This document shows positions 8,734-19,696 of a stretch of 64,000 bases of DNA, in pieces. The position numbers and the translations under genes are program-made. Under the pieces are notes generated by a model. It saw nothing but the letters and a program-made list of their open reading frames with translations, was not told the DNA's origin and made no database searches. This DNA comes from Meghimatium bilineatum (taxonomy: Eukaryota > Mollusca > Gastropoda > Stylommatophora > Philomycidae). Each line of letters begins with the position of its first letter. Position 1 is the stretch's first letter. The stretch spans positions 44,834,652 to 44,898,651 of the forward strand of contig CM067317.1 in the NCBI GenBank assembly GCA_034231615.1. Direction: 5' to 3'.

Positions 8734-10143
8734 TTCTTCTTCTTCTTCTTTCGTTCACTTGAAACATGTCTATATCTGTAATTCTGTCTCCTTAATAAAA
8801 CTCACTGTCTTTTGTAGTTCATACAGTGTCCCATAGAGTTTTGATTCCAGTGTTGTTTCCTCTGGCCAATATGTCTGCCTCAGCGTTTCATGCTCAGAAC
8901 ACTCTTGAAGTATATGTTTGGCACTCTGTGCTGCCTGTCCACATGTACACATGGCAGTGTTGCCAATCTTGAACTTTGTATACATGTGACTGCGGAGTCG
9001 GTTGTGTCCTGTTCTGAGACGTAGAATTATAACTTGTTCTGGTCTGTTCATAATATGATAGTCATCTTGTGTTGGTGTTTGTGGCTTTCTTATTGACTTG
9101 ATCATCTGTTTTTTCTGATGGTAGGTGATTGGTATATCTGGTTGGTCTTCGGCAGCACCTTCCTTAGCCAGTTGGTCTGCTTTTTCATTTCCTGGTATTC
9201 CACAGTGAGAGGGTATCCACTGCATGGTTACCCTATACTGGTAAGACAATTCGCTAAGTAGTTTTTTCAAGTCTGTTAGTTTTTCAGACTGGAGAGCTTG
9301 AAGCACTGACCTTGCATCTGTCAGGAATACCACAGGCTGTAGGTCAGAGTTGGAGTTCAGCAGTTTTTTAGCTGCCACACTAATTGCCTGGATTTCTGCA
9401 TCATAATTATTGCAGAATTTTCCTGTCGGTGTTCTGATTGTATCTCTAGGCTTGTGTGGATATTCTATATATACACCTGCACCTCCATTCCTCACGGCAT
9501 TCTGTGCTGATCCATCTGTGTATACTCTGACCCATATATCTTGTGGATATTCCTCATCCAGGAAACTGAGGGTGACTGTCCTTCGCTGCACACTGTTCTG
9601 TTCATCCACGCTTAGTATTCCTTTCACATGGGTCTGAATGTATATTGGCATTCCATGTCTTTCACTCCACGGGGTTTGTTCTGGTACAGGCCTTAAGGGG
9701 CTGTCAACTTCAGGTAGGTCTGTAAGTTGTCTGCGGAGTCGTTTAGCTTGATGGATAAAGCTGCTTCTTTTCAGTCGTCCCATTGCTAGATTTTGGAATC
9801 TTTCCTTCATTGGATGACTTGGCATACACTGAAACTTTTCTGCTTGAATTAGTACTTTTGTGTCTCTGCGTTCGCCAAGTGTTTGCATTCTTCCCATTTT
9901 CTGCATCTCTGCTATAGGTGTTGATTTCATTGCTCCCAACATTATTCTAAGTGCCTGGTTTTGCACTTTATCTAGATCTTGTAATGTGGTGTTTGATGCA
10001 GGACACCACGCAGCTGAACCATATTCCAGGTGTGGTCTTATGCCTTGCTGGTAAACTTTACTGAGTATATTCCCACTGGCTCCCCATGTGGTTCCACTTA
10101 GTTTTCTCAGGATAGCTAACTTCCTCCTGGCTTTTGTTGTTGC
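8734..10143 (-). mobile_element. LINE family A, copy A (5'-truncated)
   Basis: The element has an RNase H domain and cysteine knuckle and is truncated upstream of them. The 3' end is a GAA-repeat tail (TTC repeats at 8734-8751 on the + strand). Perfect 11-bp target-site duplications AGGTATGATCC flank it at 8723-8733 and 10144-10154. This matching pair shows copy A is an original insertion. It is one of the two parents of the triplication. Confidence 0.95.
8770..9966 (-). CDS. LINE A RNase H/C-terminal ORF (398 aa remnant)
   Basis: The frame encodes the LINE polyprotein C-terminus downstream of the reverse transcriptase. A connector carrying LRIMLGAMKSTPIAEMQKMG is followed by an RNase H domain. 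Its catalytic acidic residues are visible in order: D of VYTDGSAQ, E of DAEIQAISVA, D of LTDARSVLQAL, and the last D in IPSHCGIPGNEKADQLA. A CTCG...H...C knuckle and the LYGTLYELQKT tail follow. It is uninterrupted although the RT is missing, because the 5' truncation removed it. The Met is internal and no promoter is expected. The element belongs to the RNase H-bearing I/Jockey-grade LINEs; the exact clade is not resolved here. Confidence 0.85.
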   Translation of the reverse strand: MQNQALRIMLGAMKSTPIAEMQKMGRMQTLGERRDTKVLIQAEKFQCMPSHPMKERFQNLAMGRLKRSSFIHQAKRLRRQLTDLPEVDSPLRPVPEQTPWSERHGMPIYIQTHVKGILSVDEQNSVQRRTVTLSFLDEEYPQDIWVRVYTDGSAQNAVRNGGAGVYIEYPHKPRDTIRTPTGKFCNNYDAEIQAISVAAKKLLNSNSDLQPVVFLTDARSVLQALQSEKLTDLKKLLSELSYQYRVTMQWIPSHCGIPGNEKADQLAKEGAAEDQPDIPITYHQKKQMIKSIRKPQTPTQDDYHIMNRPEQVIILRLRTGHNRLRSHMYTKFKIGNTAMCTCGQAAQSAKHILQECSEHETLRQTYWPEETTLESKLYGTLYELQKTVSFIKETELQI

Positions 10144-10228
10144 AGGTATGATCCAATTCTAATTTCTATTTGTTTTAATCCATAAAGGATTTATATCTTT
10201 TTATTAGTGTCAAGGTATTGGTGTTTGA

Positions 10229-11015
10229 CCTCTTGGAGATCTTCCTCCTGGTGATTCTTTGTCGTGTGGAAGATTTCTTTTGGAGGTCTTTCTGTAATTC
10301 TTTGTCATGGAAAAATTTCTCGTGGAGATCTTTCTCATAGTGATTCTTTGTCATGAGAAAGATTTCTCTTAGAGGTCTTTCTCTCTGTGATTCTTTATCT
10401 TGAAAAAGATTTCTCTTCGAGGTCTTTCTCCTGGTGATTCATATCTTCTTCTTCTCCTTTGTCATGTCTTCTTTAGCATTCATCCTCAATCTCCCGCTGG
10501 ATCTATCTTGTAGCAGGGAAATGGTCCTAATAGATTTCCAGCAGAATCTAGTCCAAAAAATAGAAATGCACTGTGTTGAAATTTTATTTGCACACACCTG
10601 TCTTCTGTGGATCTTTGTCATGTGAAAGTTTTCTCTTGGAGATATTTCTTATGGTGATTGTATTTCATGGAAAAGTTTTTCACTTTGAGGTCTTTTTCCT
10701 GGTGATTCTTTGTCATGGGAGTTTTTTCTTGGATATCTCCTGGTAATTCTTTGTCATAGGAAAGTTTTCTCTTGGGGGTATCTTTCTCCTGGTACATTAT
10801 CATGGGAAAGTTTTCTCTTTGAGATCTTTTTCCTGCTGATTCTTTGTCATAGGAAAGTTTTCTCTTGGGGGTATCTTTCTCCTGGTGATTCATTAAAATG
10901 GGAAAGTTTTCTCTTTGAGATCTTTTTCCTGCTGATTCTTTGTCATGGGAAAGTTTTCTCTTGGATATATTTCTCCCTGTGATTCTTTGACATGGACAGG
11001 TTTTCAATTCTTTGT
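10229..11015. repeat. Degenerate CT-rich minisatellite, about 45-bp unit
   Basis: Imperfect tandem copies contain TTTCTCTTGG, TCTTTCTCCTGGTGATTC and TTTGTCATGGGAAAG. The open frames here (such as repeated KRKLSYDKE on the minus strand) are a consequence of the repeat and not a gene. Copies recur at +3652 and +7302. Confidence 0.85.
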
Positions 11016-11327
11016 AAAAATCCAAAGGTTTATTATTTAATATGACTGAGACTTTTCCATGACTCTCTACCTCAAAGGCACTCAGAGATGTAGTTTTTTT
11101 CCCCAGTACTTAGACTTGAGACTCCATGGAGATCATATTGATCCATGCTTGACTATCAAAATAAGGCTATAGTCAATGAATGATACAAGAATTTGAAGCA
11201 TGATATTGGTATGTGTGTTTCTGTCTGTGACACACAAGTATCTCCCAAATATTTGTGTATCTAATGCTTAATAAATGCATATACTTGACTGGTGAATAAC
11301 TTCTGTTGTGTGGACTATTTTTTTCAG

Positions 11328-11464
11328 ATGCGATTAAAAACATTGTACGCTGGATACACAAAGCCCTAGAGAGCAAACAAAAGAGAAGGTTCTGTGGCTT
11401 CACACCCTCAGAACTTACCCAGGGACTTGCCAAGCTGGCAGTCAATGATTCCAACAAAGCAAAG
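11328..11464 (+). CDS. ARM-type exon of the TIR gene, copy 1 of 3
   Basis: The acceptor TATTTTTTTCAG|atgcg and donor GCAAAG|gtcata bound 137 bp. They encode DAIKNIVRWIHKALESKQ, then RRFCGFTPSELTQGLAKLAV and NDSNKAK (the first D needs one base from the previous exon). The helix pattern GLAKLAVNDSNK is what I associate with the armadillo region of invertebrate ARM-TIR proteins. The 5' border is phase 1 and the 3' border is phase 0. It is repeated exactly at 14980-15116 and 18630-18766. Confidence 0.75.
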
Positions 11465-11877
11465 GTCATATATGCATTGACGTTGATAATCAATTCTTTA
11501 AAAACAATATATCATTTGGGGAATGTATTAAATACTATAGTATATCTGTTAACCTGGTGAAATGAAAACTCATACAACATGCCCAAATAAGTCAGTTAAA
11601 AAAACCTCTTACAGAGCATTATTTATAAAGTACAATATTTCAATACAGGAATCACAAATCAGTGCTAAAATAATGTATGTTAAATTCTTATAGTAATTGT
11701 TTGTCTTATTTGTTCTATAACATCATATTGAAACCACTTCTTTACTATCTTTATTACAAACTTGACCAAAATGTATGTAAATCCTGCCTTCTAATAGACT
11801 TACAGAATATATGCCAGAATACATTGTCATGAATGATTTGTCTTGATATTTCTTTTTAATGTAATCAGTAATGTAAG

Positions 11878-11920
11878 GGTTACATTGCCAAATATGGCAG
11901 ACAAGGGAAAAACCTTACAG
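11878..11920 (+). CDS. Weak candidate small exon
   Basis: A 43-bp stretch, GYIAKYGRQGKNLT, starts after AATGTAAG and ends at a fair donor, TTACAG|gtatgg. The start phase fits the 11464 donor (phase 0) and the end phase (1) fits the 23078 exon. The acceptor is poor, and a better AG nearby (11868) gives an immediate stop in the needed frame. Copies exist at 15530-15572 and 19180-19222. This could be chance. Confidence 0.25.
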
Positions 11921-12059
11921 GTATGGGCAAGTATGCTATAGGGTTGATTAGTTTTAAGATAAAATAAATGTAATTATGTAGCGAATTATTTTTACACAAA
12001 TAAAACCTTAATAAGTACAATATGCCTAGCAGTGTGCACACTTGCAGCTCTTACAGTTC

Positions 12060-12360
12060 TCATAATACAGATGGGTCAGTTGAGAGACACATCAGGAGTG
12101 CCTGGGCCTTCACGGCTCAAAGGTGAGGGAAGACCACCAGAGAGGAATGTGGTGAATTCGCTCAGACAACAAGCAGCACGACAATGGAAATTTTGGCAGT
12201 AACCAAAGCTTTTAAACGGGTGTGCTCGTAGACTGTGACACATGCTTGTATACTCAGTGATTTGATGAGCATAATTGGCAAAGTACAGGCAAAGTACATT
12301 CAGGAACAGTGGCTGGATGAAGTGAAGAATTCTTGTGTGCGTAAAGTGACTTTTATTTAA
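12060..12360 (+). pseudogene. LINE B RNase H remnant (unit 1)
   Basis: Broken frames read TDGSVERHIRSAWAFTAQ, MEILAVTKAF, CILSDLMS and VRKVTFI. This matches the RNase H block order of the 6.8 kb copy, with stops and frameshifts. Confidence 0.6.
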
Positions 12361-12394
12361 GAACAGACCAACATAATGATAAATGGATATAAAC

Positions 12395-13795
12395 TTCTTC
12401 TTTCGTTCACTTGAAACATGTCTATATCTGTAATTCTGTCTCCTTAATAAAACTCACTGTCTTTTGTAGTTCATACAGTGTCCCATAGAGTTTTGATTCC
12501 AGTGTTGTTTCCTCTGGCCAATATGTCTGCCTCAGCGTTTCATGCTCAGAACACTCTTGAAGTATATGTTTGGCACTCTGTGCTGCCTGTCCACATGTAC
12601 ACATGGCAGTGTTGCCAATCTTGAACTTTGTATACATGTGACTGCGGAGTCGGTTGTGTCCTGTTCTGAGACGTAGAATTATAACTTGTTCTGGTCTGTT
12701 CATAATATGATAGTCATCTTGTGTTGGTGTTTGTGGCTTTCTTATTGACTTGATCATCTGTTTTTTCTGATGGTAGGTGATTGGTATATCTGGTTGGTCT
12801 TCGGCAGCACCTTCCTTAGCCAGTTGGTCTGCTTTTTCATTTCCTGGTATTCCACAGTGAGAGGGTATCCACTGCATGGTTACCCTATACTGGTAAGACA
12901 ATTCGCTAAGTAGTTTTTTCAAGTCTGTTAGTTTTTCAGACTGGAGAGCTTGAAGCACTGACCTTGCATCTGTCAGGAATACCACAGGCTGTAGGTCAGA
13001 GTTGGAGTTCAGCAGTTTTTTAGCTGCCACACTAATTGCCTGGATTTCTGCATCATAATTATTGCAGAATTTTCCTGTCGGTGTTCTGATTGTATCTCTA
13101 GGCTTGTGTGGATATTCTATATATACACCTGCACCTCCATTCCTCACGGCATTCTGTGCTGATCCATCTGTGTATACTCTGACCCATATATCTTGTGGAT
13201 ATTCCTCATCCAGGAAACTGAGGGTGACTGTCCTTCGCTGCACACTGTTCTGTTCATCCACGCTTAGTATTCCTTTCACATGGGTCTGAATGTATATTGG
13301 CATTCCATGTCTTTCACTCCACGGGGTTTGTTCTGGTACAGGCCTTAAGGGGCTGTCAACTTCAGGTAGGTCTGTAAGTTGTCTGCGGAGTCGTTTAGCT
13401 TGATGGATAAAGCTGCTTCTTTTCAGTCGTCCCATTGCTAGATTTTGGAATCTTTCCTTCATTGGATGACTTGGCATACACTGAAACTTTTCTGCTTGAA
13501 TTAGTACTTTTGTGTCTCTGCGTTCGCCAAGTGTTTGCATTCTTCCCATTTTCTGCATCTCTGCTATAGGTGTTGATTTCATTGCTCCCAACATTATTCT
13601 AAGTGCCTGGTTTTGCACTTTATCTAGATCTTGTAATGTGGTGTTTGATGCAGGACACCACGCAGCTGAACCATATTCCAGGTGTGGTCTTATGCCTTGC
13701 TGGTAAACTTTACTGAGTATATTCCCACTGGCTCCCCATGTGGTTCCACTTAGTTTTCTCAGGATAGCTAACTTCCTCCTGGCTTTTGTTGTTGC
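12395..13795 (-). mobile_element. LINE A copy B, recombinant flanks
   Basis: The body is identical in type to copy A: it has A's GAGTTTTGATTCC and CTGGCCAATATGTCTGCC where copy D differs. Its 3' flank is GGATATAAAC (12385-12394), the target duplication of copy D. Its 5' flank is AGGTATGATCC, that of copy A. Mismatched target duplications show it was formed by recombination and not by insertion. Confidence 0.95.
12422..13618 (-). CDS. LINE A RNase H ORF, copy B (398 aa)
   Basis: The predicted protein is identical to that of copy A at 8770-9966, with all RNase H acidic residues and the cysteine knuckle kept. Identity across 398 codons without selection on a truncated element points to very recent duplication. 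Confidence 0.85.
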   Translation of the reverse strand: MQNQALRIMLGAMKSTPIAEMQKMGRMQTLGERRDTKVLIQAEKFQCMPSHPMKERFQNLAMGRLKRSSFIHQAKRLRRQLTDLPEVDSPLRPVPEQTPWSERHGMPIYIQTHVKGILSVDEQNSVQRRTVTLSFLDEEYPQDIWVRVYTDGSAQNAVRNGGAGVYIEYPHKPRDTIRTPTGKFCNNYDAEIQAISVAAKKLLNSNSDLQPVVFLTDARSVLQALQSEKLTDLKKLLSELSYQYRVTMQWIPSHCGIPGNEKADQLAKEGAAEDQPDIPITYHQKKQMIKSIRKPQTPTQDDYHIMNRPEQVIILRLRTGHNRLRSHMYTKFKIGNTAMCTCGQAAQSAKHILQECSEHETLRQTYWPEETTLESKLYGTLYELQKTVSFIKETELQI

Positions 13796-13880
13796 AGGTA
13801 TGATCCAATTCTAATTTCTATTTGTTTTAATCCATAAAGGATTTATATCTTTTTATTAGTGTCAAGGTATTGGTGTTTGA

Positions 13881-14667
13881 CCTCTTGGAGATCTTCCTCC
13901 TGGTGATTCTTTGTCGTGTGGAAGATTTCTTTTGGAGGTCTTTCTGTAATTCTTTGTCATGGAAAAATTTCTCGTGGAGATCTTTCTCATAGTGATTCTT
14001 TGTCATGAGAAAGATTTCTCTTAGAGGTCTTTCTCTCTGTGATTCTTTATCTTGAAAAAGATTTCTCTTCGAGGTCTTTCTCCTGGTGATTCATATCTTC
14101 TTCTTCTCCTTTGTCATGTCTTCTTTAGCATTCATCCTCAATCTCCCGCTGGATCTATCTTGTAGCAGGGAAATGGTCCTAATAGATTTCCAGCAGAATC
14201 TAGTCCAAAAAATAGAAATGCACTGTGTTGAAATTTTATTTGCACACACCTGTCTTCTGTGGATCTTTGTCATGTGAAAGTTTTCTCTTGGAGATATTTC
14301 TTATGGTGATTGTATTTCATGGAAAAGTTTTTCACTTTGAGGTCTTTTTCCTGGTGATTCTTTGTCATGGGAGTTTTTTCTTGGATATCTCCTGGTAATT
14401 CTTTGTCATAGGAAAGTTTTCTCTTGGGGGTATCTTTCTCCTGGTACATTATCATGGGAAAGTTTTCTCTTTGAGATCTTTTTCCTGCTGATTCTTTGTC
14501 ATAGGAAAGTTTTCTCTTGGGGGTATCTTTCTCCTGGTGATTCATTAAAATGGGAAAGTTTTCTCTTTGAGATCTTTTTCCTGCTGATTCTTTGTCATGG
14601 GAAAGTTTTCTCTTGGATATATTTCTCCCTGTGATTCTTTGACATGGACAGGTTTTCAATTCTTTGT
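13881..14667. repeat. CT-rich minisatellite, unit 2 copy
   Basis: It is the same array as at 10229-11015, shifted by 3652 bp with no length change. Confidence 0.85.
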
Positions 14668-14979
14668 AAAAATCCAAAGGTTTATTATTTAATATGACTG
14701 AGACTTTTCCATGACTCTCTACCTCAAAGGCACTCAGAGATGTAGTTTTTTTCCCCAGTACTTAGACTTGAGACTCCATGGAGATCATATTGATCCATGC
14801 TTGACTATCAAAATAAGGCTATAGTCAATGAATGATACAAGAATTTGAAGCATGATATTGGTATGTGTGTTTCTGTCTGTGACACACAAGTATCTCCCAA
14901 ATATTTGTGTATCTAATGCTTAATAAATGCATATACTTGACTGGTGAATAACTTCTGTTGTGTGGACTATTTTTTTCAG

Positions 14980-15116
14980 ATGCGATTAAAAACATTGTAC
15001 GCTGGATACACAAAGCCCTAGAGAGCAAACAAAAGAGAAGGTTCTGTGGCTTCACACCCTCAGAACTTACCCAGGGACTTGCCAAGCTGGCAGTCAATGA
15101 TTCCAACAAAGCAAAG
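14980..15116 (+). CDS. ARM-type exon of the TIR gene, copy 2 of 3
   Basis: The sequence and splice borders are identical to the 11328-11464 exon. If spliced directly after copy 1 (phase 0 into an exon requiring phase 1), the reading shifts to MRLKTLYAGYTKP and then TAG. Consecutive use is therefore not productive, and only one of the three copies can serve per transcript. Confidence 0.65.
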
Positions 15117-15711
15117 GTCATATATGCATTGACGTTGATAATCAATTCTTTAAAAACAATATATCATTTGGGGAATGTATTAAATACTATAGTATATCTG
15201 TTAACCTGGTGAAATGAAAACTCATACAACATGCCCAAATAAGTCAGTTAAAAAAACCTCTTACAGAGCATTATTTATAAAGTACAATATTTCAATACAG
15301 GAATCACAAATCAGTGCTAAAATAATGTATGTTAAATTCTTATAGTAATTGTTTGTCTTATTTGTTCTATAACATCATATTGAAACCACTTCTTTATTAT
15401 CTTTATTACAAACTTGACCAAAATGTATGTAAATCCTGCCTTCTAATAGACTTACAGAATATATGCCAGAATACATTGTCATGAATGATTTGTCTTGATA
15501 TTTCTTTTTAATGTAATCAGTAATGTAAGGGTTACATTGCCAAATATGGCAGACAAGGGAAAAACCTTACAGGTATGGGCAAGTATGCTATAGGGTTGAT
15601 TAGTTTTAAGATAAAATAAATGTAATTATGTAGCGAATTATTTTTACACAAATAAAACCTTAATAAGTACAATATGCCTAGCAGTGTGCACACTTGCAGC
15701 TCTTACAGTTC

Positions 15712-16012
15712 TCATAATACAGATGGGTCAGTTGAGAGACACATCAGGAGTGCCTGGGCCTTCACGGCTCAAAGGTGAGGGAAGACCACCAGAGAGGAAT
15801 GTGGTGAATTCGCTCAGACAACAAGCAGCACGACAATGGAAATTTTGGCAGTAACCAAAGCTTTTAAACGGGTGTGCTCGTAGACTGTGACACATGCTTG
15901 TATACTCAGTGATTTGATGAGCATAATTGGCAAAGTACAGGCAAAGTACATTCAGGAACAGTGGCTGGATGAAGTGAAGAATTCTTGTGTGCGTAAAGTG
16001 ACTTTTATTTAA
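15712..16012 (+). pseudogene. LINE B RNase H remnant (unit 2)
   Basis: This is the duplicate of the 12060-12360 remnant, with the same stops and frameshifts. It was therefore already dead before duplication. Confidence 0.6.
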
Positions 16013-16046
16013 GAACAGACCAACATAATGATAAATGGATATAAAC

Positions 16047-17445
16047 TTCTTCTTTCGTTCACTTGAAACATGTCTATATCTGTAATTCTGTCTCCTTAAT
16101 AAAACTCACTGTCTTTTGTAGTTCATACAGTGTCCCATAGAGTTTTGATTCCAGTGTTGTTTCCTCTGGCCAATATGTCTGCCTCAGCGTTTCATGCTCA
16201 GAACACTCTTGAAGTATGTTTGGCACTCTGTGCTGCCTGTCCACATGTACACATGGCAGTGTTGCCAATCTTGAACTTTGTATACATGTGACTGCGGAGT
16301 CGGTTGTGTCCTGTTCTGAGACGTAGAATTATAACTTGTTCTGGTCTGTTCATAATATGATAGTCATCTTGTGTTGGTGTTTGTGGCTTTCTTATTGACT
16401 TGATCATCTGTTTTTTCTGATGGTAGGTGATTGGTATATCTGGTTGGTCTTCGGCAGCACCTTCCTTAGCCAGTTGGTCTGCTTTTTCATTTCCTGGTAT
16501 TCCACAGTGAGAGGGTATCCACTGCATGGTTACCCTATACTGGTAAGACAATTCGCTAAGTAGTTTTTTCAAGTCTGTTAGTTTTTCAGACTGGAGAGCT
16601 TGAAGCACTGACCTTGCATCTGTCAGGAATACCACAGGCTGTAGGTCAGAGTTGGAGTTCAGCAGTTTTTTAGCTGCCACACTAATTGCCTGGATTTCTG
16701 CATCATAATTATTGCAGAATTTTCCTGTCGGTGTTCTGATTGTATCTCTAGGCTTGTGTGGATATTCTATATATACACCTGCACCTCCATTCCTCACGGC
16801 ATTCTGTGCTGATCCATCTGTGTATACTCTGACCCATATATCTTGTGGATATTCCTCATCCAGGAAACTGAGGGTGACTGTCCTTCGCTGCACACTGTTC
16901 TGTTCATCCACGCTTAGTATTCCTTTCACATGGGTCTGAATGTATATTGGCATTCCATGTCTTTCACTCCACGGGGTTTGTTCTGGTACAGGCCTTAAGG
17001 GGCTGTCAACTTCAGGTAGGTCTGTAAGTTGTCTGCGGAGTCGTTTAGCTTGATGGATAAAGCTGCTTCTTTTCAGTCGTCCCATTGCTAGATTTTGGAA
17101 TCTTTCCTTCATTGGATGACTTGGCATACACTGAAACTTTTCTGCTTGAATTAGTACTTTTGTGTCTCTGCGTTCGCCAAGTGTTTGCATTCTTCCCATT
17201 TTCTGCATCTCTGCTATAGGTGTTGATTTCATTGCTCCCAACATTATTCTAAGTGCCTGGTTTTGCACTTTATCTAGATCTTGTAATGTGGTGTTTGATG
17301 CAGGACACCACGCAGCTGAACCATATTCCAGGTGTGGTCTTATGCCTTGCTGGTAAACTTTACTGAGTATATTCCCACTGGCTCCCCATGTGGTTCCACT
17401 TAGTTTTCTCAGGATAGCTAACTTCCTCCTGGCTTTTGTTGTTGC
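16047..17445 (-). mobile_element. LINE A copy C, recombinant flanks
   Basis: The 3' flank is GGATATAAAC (16037-16046, copy D type) and the 5' flank AGGTATGATCC (copy A type), as in copy B. The body is A-type with a 2-bp deletion near 16216. Confidence 0.95.
16074..17268 (-). pseudogene. LINE A RNase H ORF, copy C, frameshifted
   Basis: It matches the 398-codon frame of copies A and B until the cysteine knuckle (CTCGQAAQSAKH). There a 2-bp deletion (GAAGTATGTTTGG for GAAGTATATGTTTGG on the + strand, near 16216) shifts the frame and removes the native tail. The RNase H domain itself is intact. Confidence 0.85.
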
Positions 17446-17530
17446 AGGTATGATCCAATTCTAATTTCTATTTGTTTTAATCCATAAAGGATTTATATCT
17501 TTTTATTAGTGTCAAGGTATTGGTGTTTGA

Positions 17531-18317
17531 CCTCTTGGAGATCTTCCTCCTGGTGATTCTTTGTCGTGTGGAAGATTTCTTTTGGAGGTCTTTCTGTAAT
17601 TCTTTGTCATGGAAAAATTTCTCGTGGAGATCTTTCTCATAGTGATTCTTTGTCATGAGAAAGATTTCTCTTAGAGGTCTTTCTCTCTGTGATTCTTTAT
17701 CTTGAAAAAGATTTCTCTTCGAGGTCTTTCTCCTGGTGATTCATATCTTCTTCTTCTCCTTTGTCATGTCTTCTTTAGCATTCATCCTCAATCTCCCGCT
17801 GGATCTATCTTGTAGCAGGGAAATGGTCCTAATAGATTTCCAGCAGAATCTAGTTTAAAAAATAGAAATGCACTGTGTTGAAATTTTATTTGCACACACC
17901 TGTCTTCTGTGGATCTTTGTCATGTGAAAGTTTTCTCTTGGAGATATTTCTTATGGTGATTGTATTTCATGGAAAAGTTTTTCACTTTGAGGTCTTTTTC
18001 CTGGTGATTCTTTGTCATGGGAGTTTTTTCTTGGATATCTCCTGGTAATTCTTTGTCATAGGAAAGTTTTCTCTTGGGGGTATCTTTCTCCTGGTACATT
18101 ATCATGGGAAAGTTTTCTCTTTGAGATCTTTTTCCTGCTGATTCTTTGTCATAGGAAAGTTTTCTCTTGGGGGTATCTTTCTCCTGGTGATTCATTAAAA
18201 TGGGAAAGTTTTCTCTTTGAGCTCTTTTTCCTGCTGATTCTTTGTCATGGGAAAGTTTTCTCTTGGATATATTTCTCCCTGTGATTCTTTGACATGGACA
18301 GGTTTTCAATTCTTTGT
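17531..18317. repeat. CT-rich minisatellite, unit 3 copy
   Basis: This is the same array as in units 1 and 2 and carries the A-to-C change near 18221. Confidence 0.85.
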
Positions 18318-18629
18318 AAAAATCCAAAGGTTTATTATTTAATATGACTGAGACTTTTCCATGACTCTCTACCTCAAAGGCACTCAGAGATGTAGTTTTT
18401 TTCCCCAGTACTTAGACTTGAGACTCCATGGAGATCATATTGATCCATGCTTGACTATCAAAATAAGGCTATAGTCAATGAATGATACAAGAATTTGAAG
18501 CATGATATTGGTATGTGTGTTTCTGTCTGTGACACACAAGTATCTCCCAAATATTTGTGTATCTAATGCTTAATAAATGCATATACTTGACTGGTGAATA
18601 ACTTCTGTTGTGTGGACTATTTTTTTCAG

Positions 18630-18766
18630 ATGCGATTAAAAACATTGTACGCTGGATACACAAAGCCCTAGAGAGCAAACAAAAGAGAAGGTTCTGTGGC
18701 TTCACACCCTCAGAACTTACCCAGGGACTTGCCAAGCTGGCAGTCAATGATTCCAACAAAGCAAAG
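18630..18766 (+). CDS. ARM-type exon of the TIR gene, copy 3 of 3
   Basis: It is identical to copies 1 and 2, including both splice borders. It is the copy nearest to the downstream TIR exons. The 137-bp length is not a multiple of three, so copies are not interchangeable in series. Confidence 0.65.
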
Positions 18767-19361
18767 GTCATATATGCATTGACGTTGATAATCAATTCTT
18801 TAAAAACAATATATCATTTGGGGAATGTATTAAATACTATAGTATATCTGTTAACCTGGTGAAATGAAAACTCATACAACATGCCCAAATAAGTCAGTTA
18901 AAAAAACCTCTTACAGAGCATTATTTATAAAGTACAATATTTCAATACAGGAATCACAAATCAGTGCTAAAATAATGTATGTTAAATTCTTATAGTAATT
19001 GTTTGTCTTATTTGTTCTATAACATCATATTGAAACCACTTCTTTACTATCTTTATTACAAACTTGACCAAAATGTATGTAAATCCTGCCTTCTAATAGA
19101 CTTACAGAATATATGCCAGAATACATTGTCATGAATGATTTGTCTTGATATTTCTTTTTAATGTAATCAGTAATGTAAGGGTTACATTGCCAAATATGGC
19201 AGACAAGGGAAAAACCTTACAGGTATGGGCAAGTATGCTATAGGGTTGATTAGTTTTAAGATAAAATAAATGTAATTATGTAGCGAATTATTTTTACACA
19301 AATAAAACCTTAATAAGTACAATATGCCTAGCAGTGTGCACACTTGCAGCTCTTACAGTTC

Positions 19362-19662
19362 TCATAATACAGATGGGTCAGTTGAGAGACACATCAGGAG
19401 TGCCTGGGCCTTCACGGCTCAAAGGTGAGGGAAGACCACCAGAGAGGAATGTGGTGAATTCGCTCAGACAACAAGCAGCACGACAATGGAAATTTTGGCA
19501 GTAACCAAAGCTTTTAAACGGGTGTGCTCGTAGACTGTGACACATGCTTGTATACTCAGTGATTTGATGAGCATAATTGGCAAAGTACAGGCAAAGTACA
19601 TTCAGGAACAGTGGCTGGATGAAGTGAAGAATTCTTGTGTGCGTAAAGTGACTTTTATTTAA
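19362..19662 (+). pseudogene. LINE B RNase H remnant (unit 3)
   Basis: This is the third copy of the 12060-12360 remnant, with the same lesions. Confidence 0.6.
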
Positions 19663-19696
19663 GAACAGACCAACATAATGATAAATGGATATAAAC

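Larger units (their letters stand above)
8743..12394. repeat. Tandem block unit 1 (3652 bp)
   Basis: The unit comprises LINE copy A, a GA/CT-rich minisatellite, a 137-bp host exon and a LINE B remnant. It is followed by two near-identical units (12395-16046 and 16047-19696). Differences noticed are single substitutions and one 2-bp deletion in unit 3. The boundaries coincide with the 3' end of the LINE and with the GGATATAAAC target duplication of copy D. Confidence 0.97.
12395..16046. repeat. Tandem block unit 2 (3652 bp)
   Basis: The content and order match unit 1, at an exact +3652 offset. One substitution noticed relative to unit 1 is TTTATTATC for TTTACTATC near 15394. Confidence 0.97.
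16047..19696. repeat. Tandem block unit 3 (3650 bp)
   Basis: This is the third copy of the block. Differences noticed: a 2-bp deletion near 16216, TTTAAAA for TCCAAAA near 17854, and GAGCTC for GAGATC near 18221. It runs directly into LINE copy D. Confidence 0.97.

Noticed and set aside
10618..11025. 135-codon frame with repeated KRKLSYDKE-type segments, and its shadow on the other strand
   Set aside because: The frame is produced by the CT-rich minisatellite; there is no domain, and host exons lie on the + strand.
11173..11493. 106-codon minus-strand frame over the ARM exon
   Set aside because: It overlaps the + strand exon that has splice sites and a meaningful translation, so it is a shadow.
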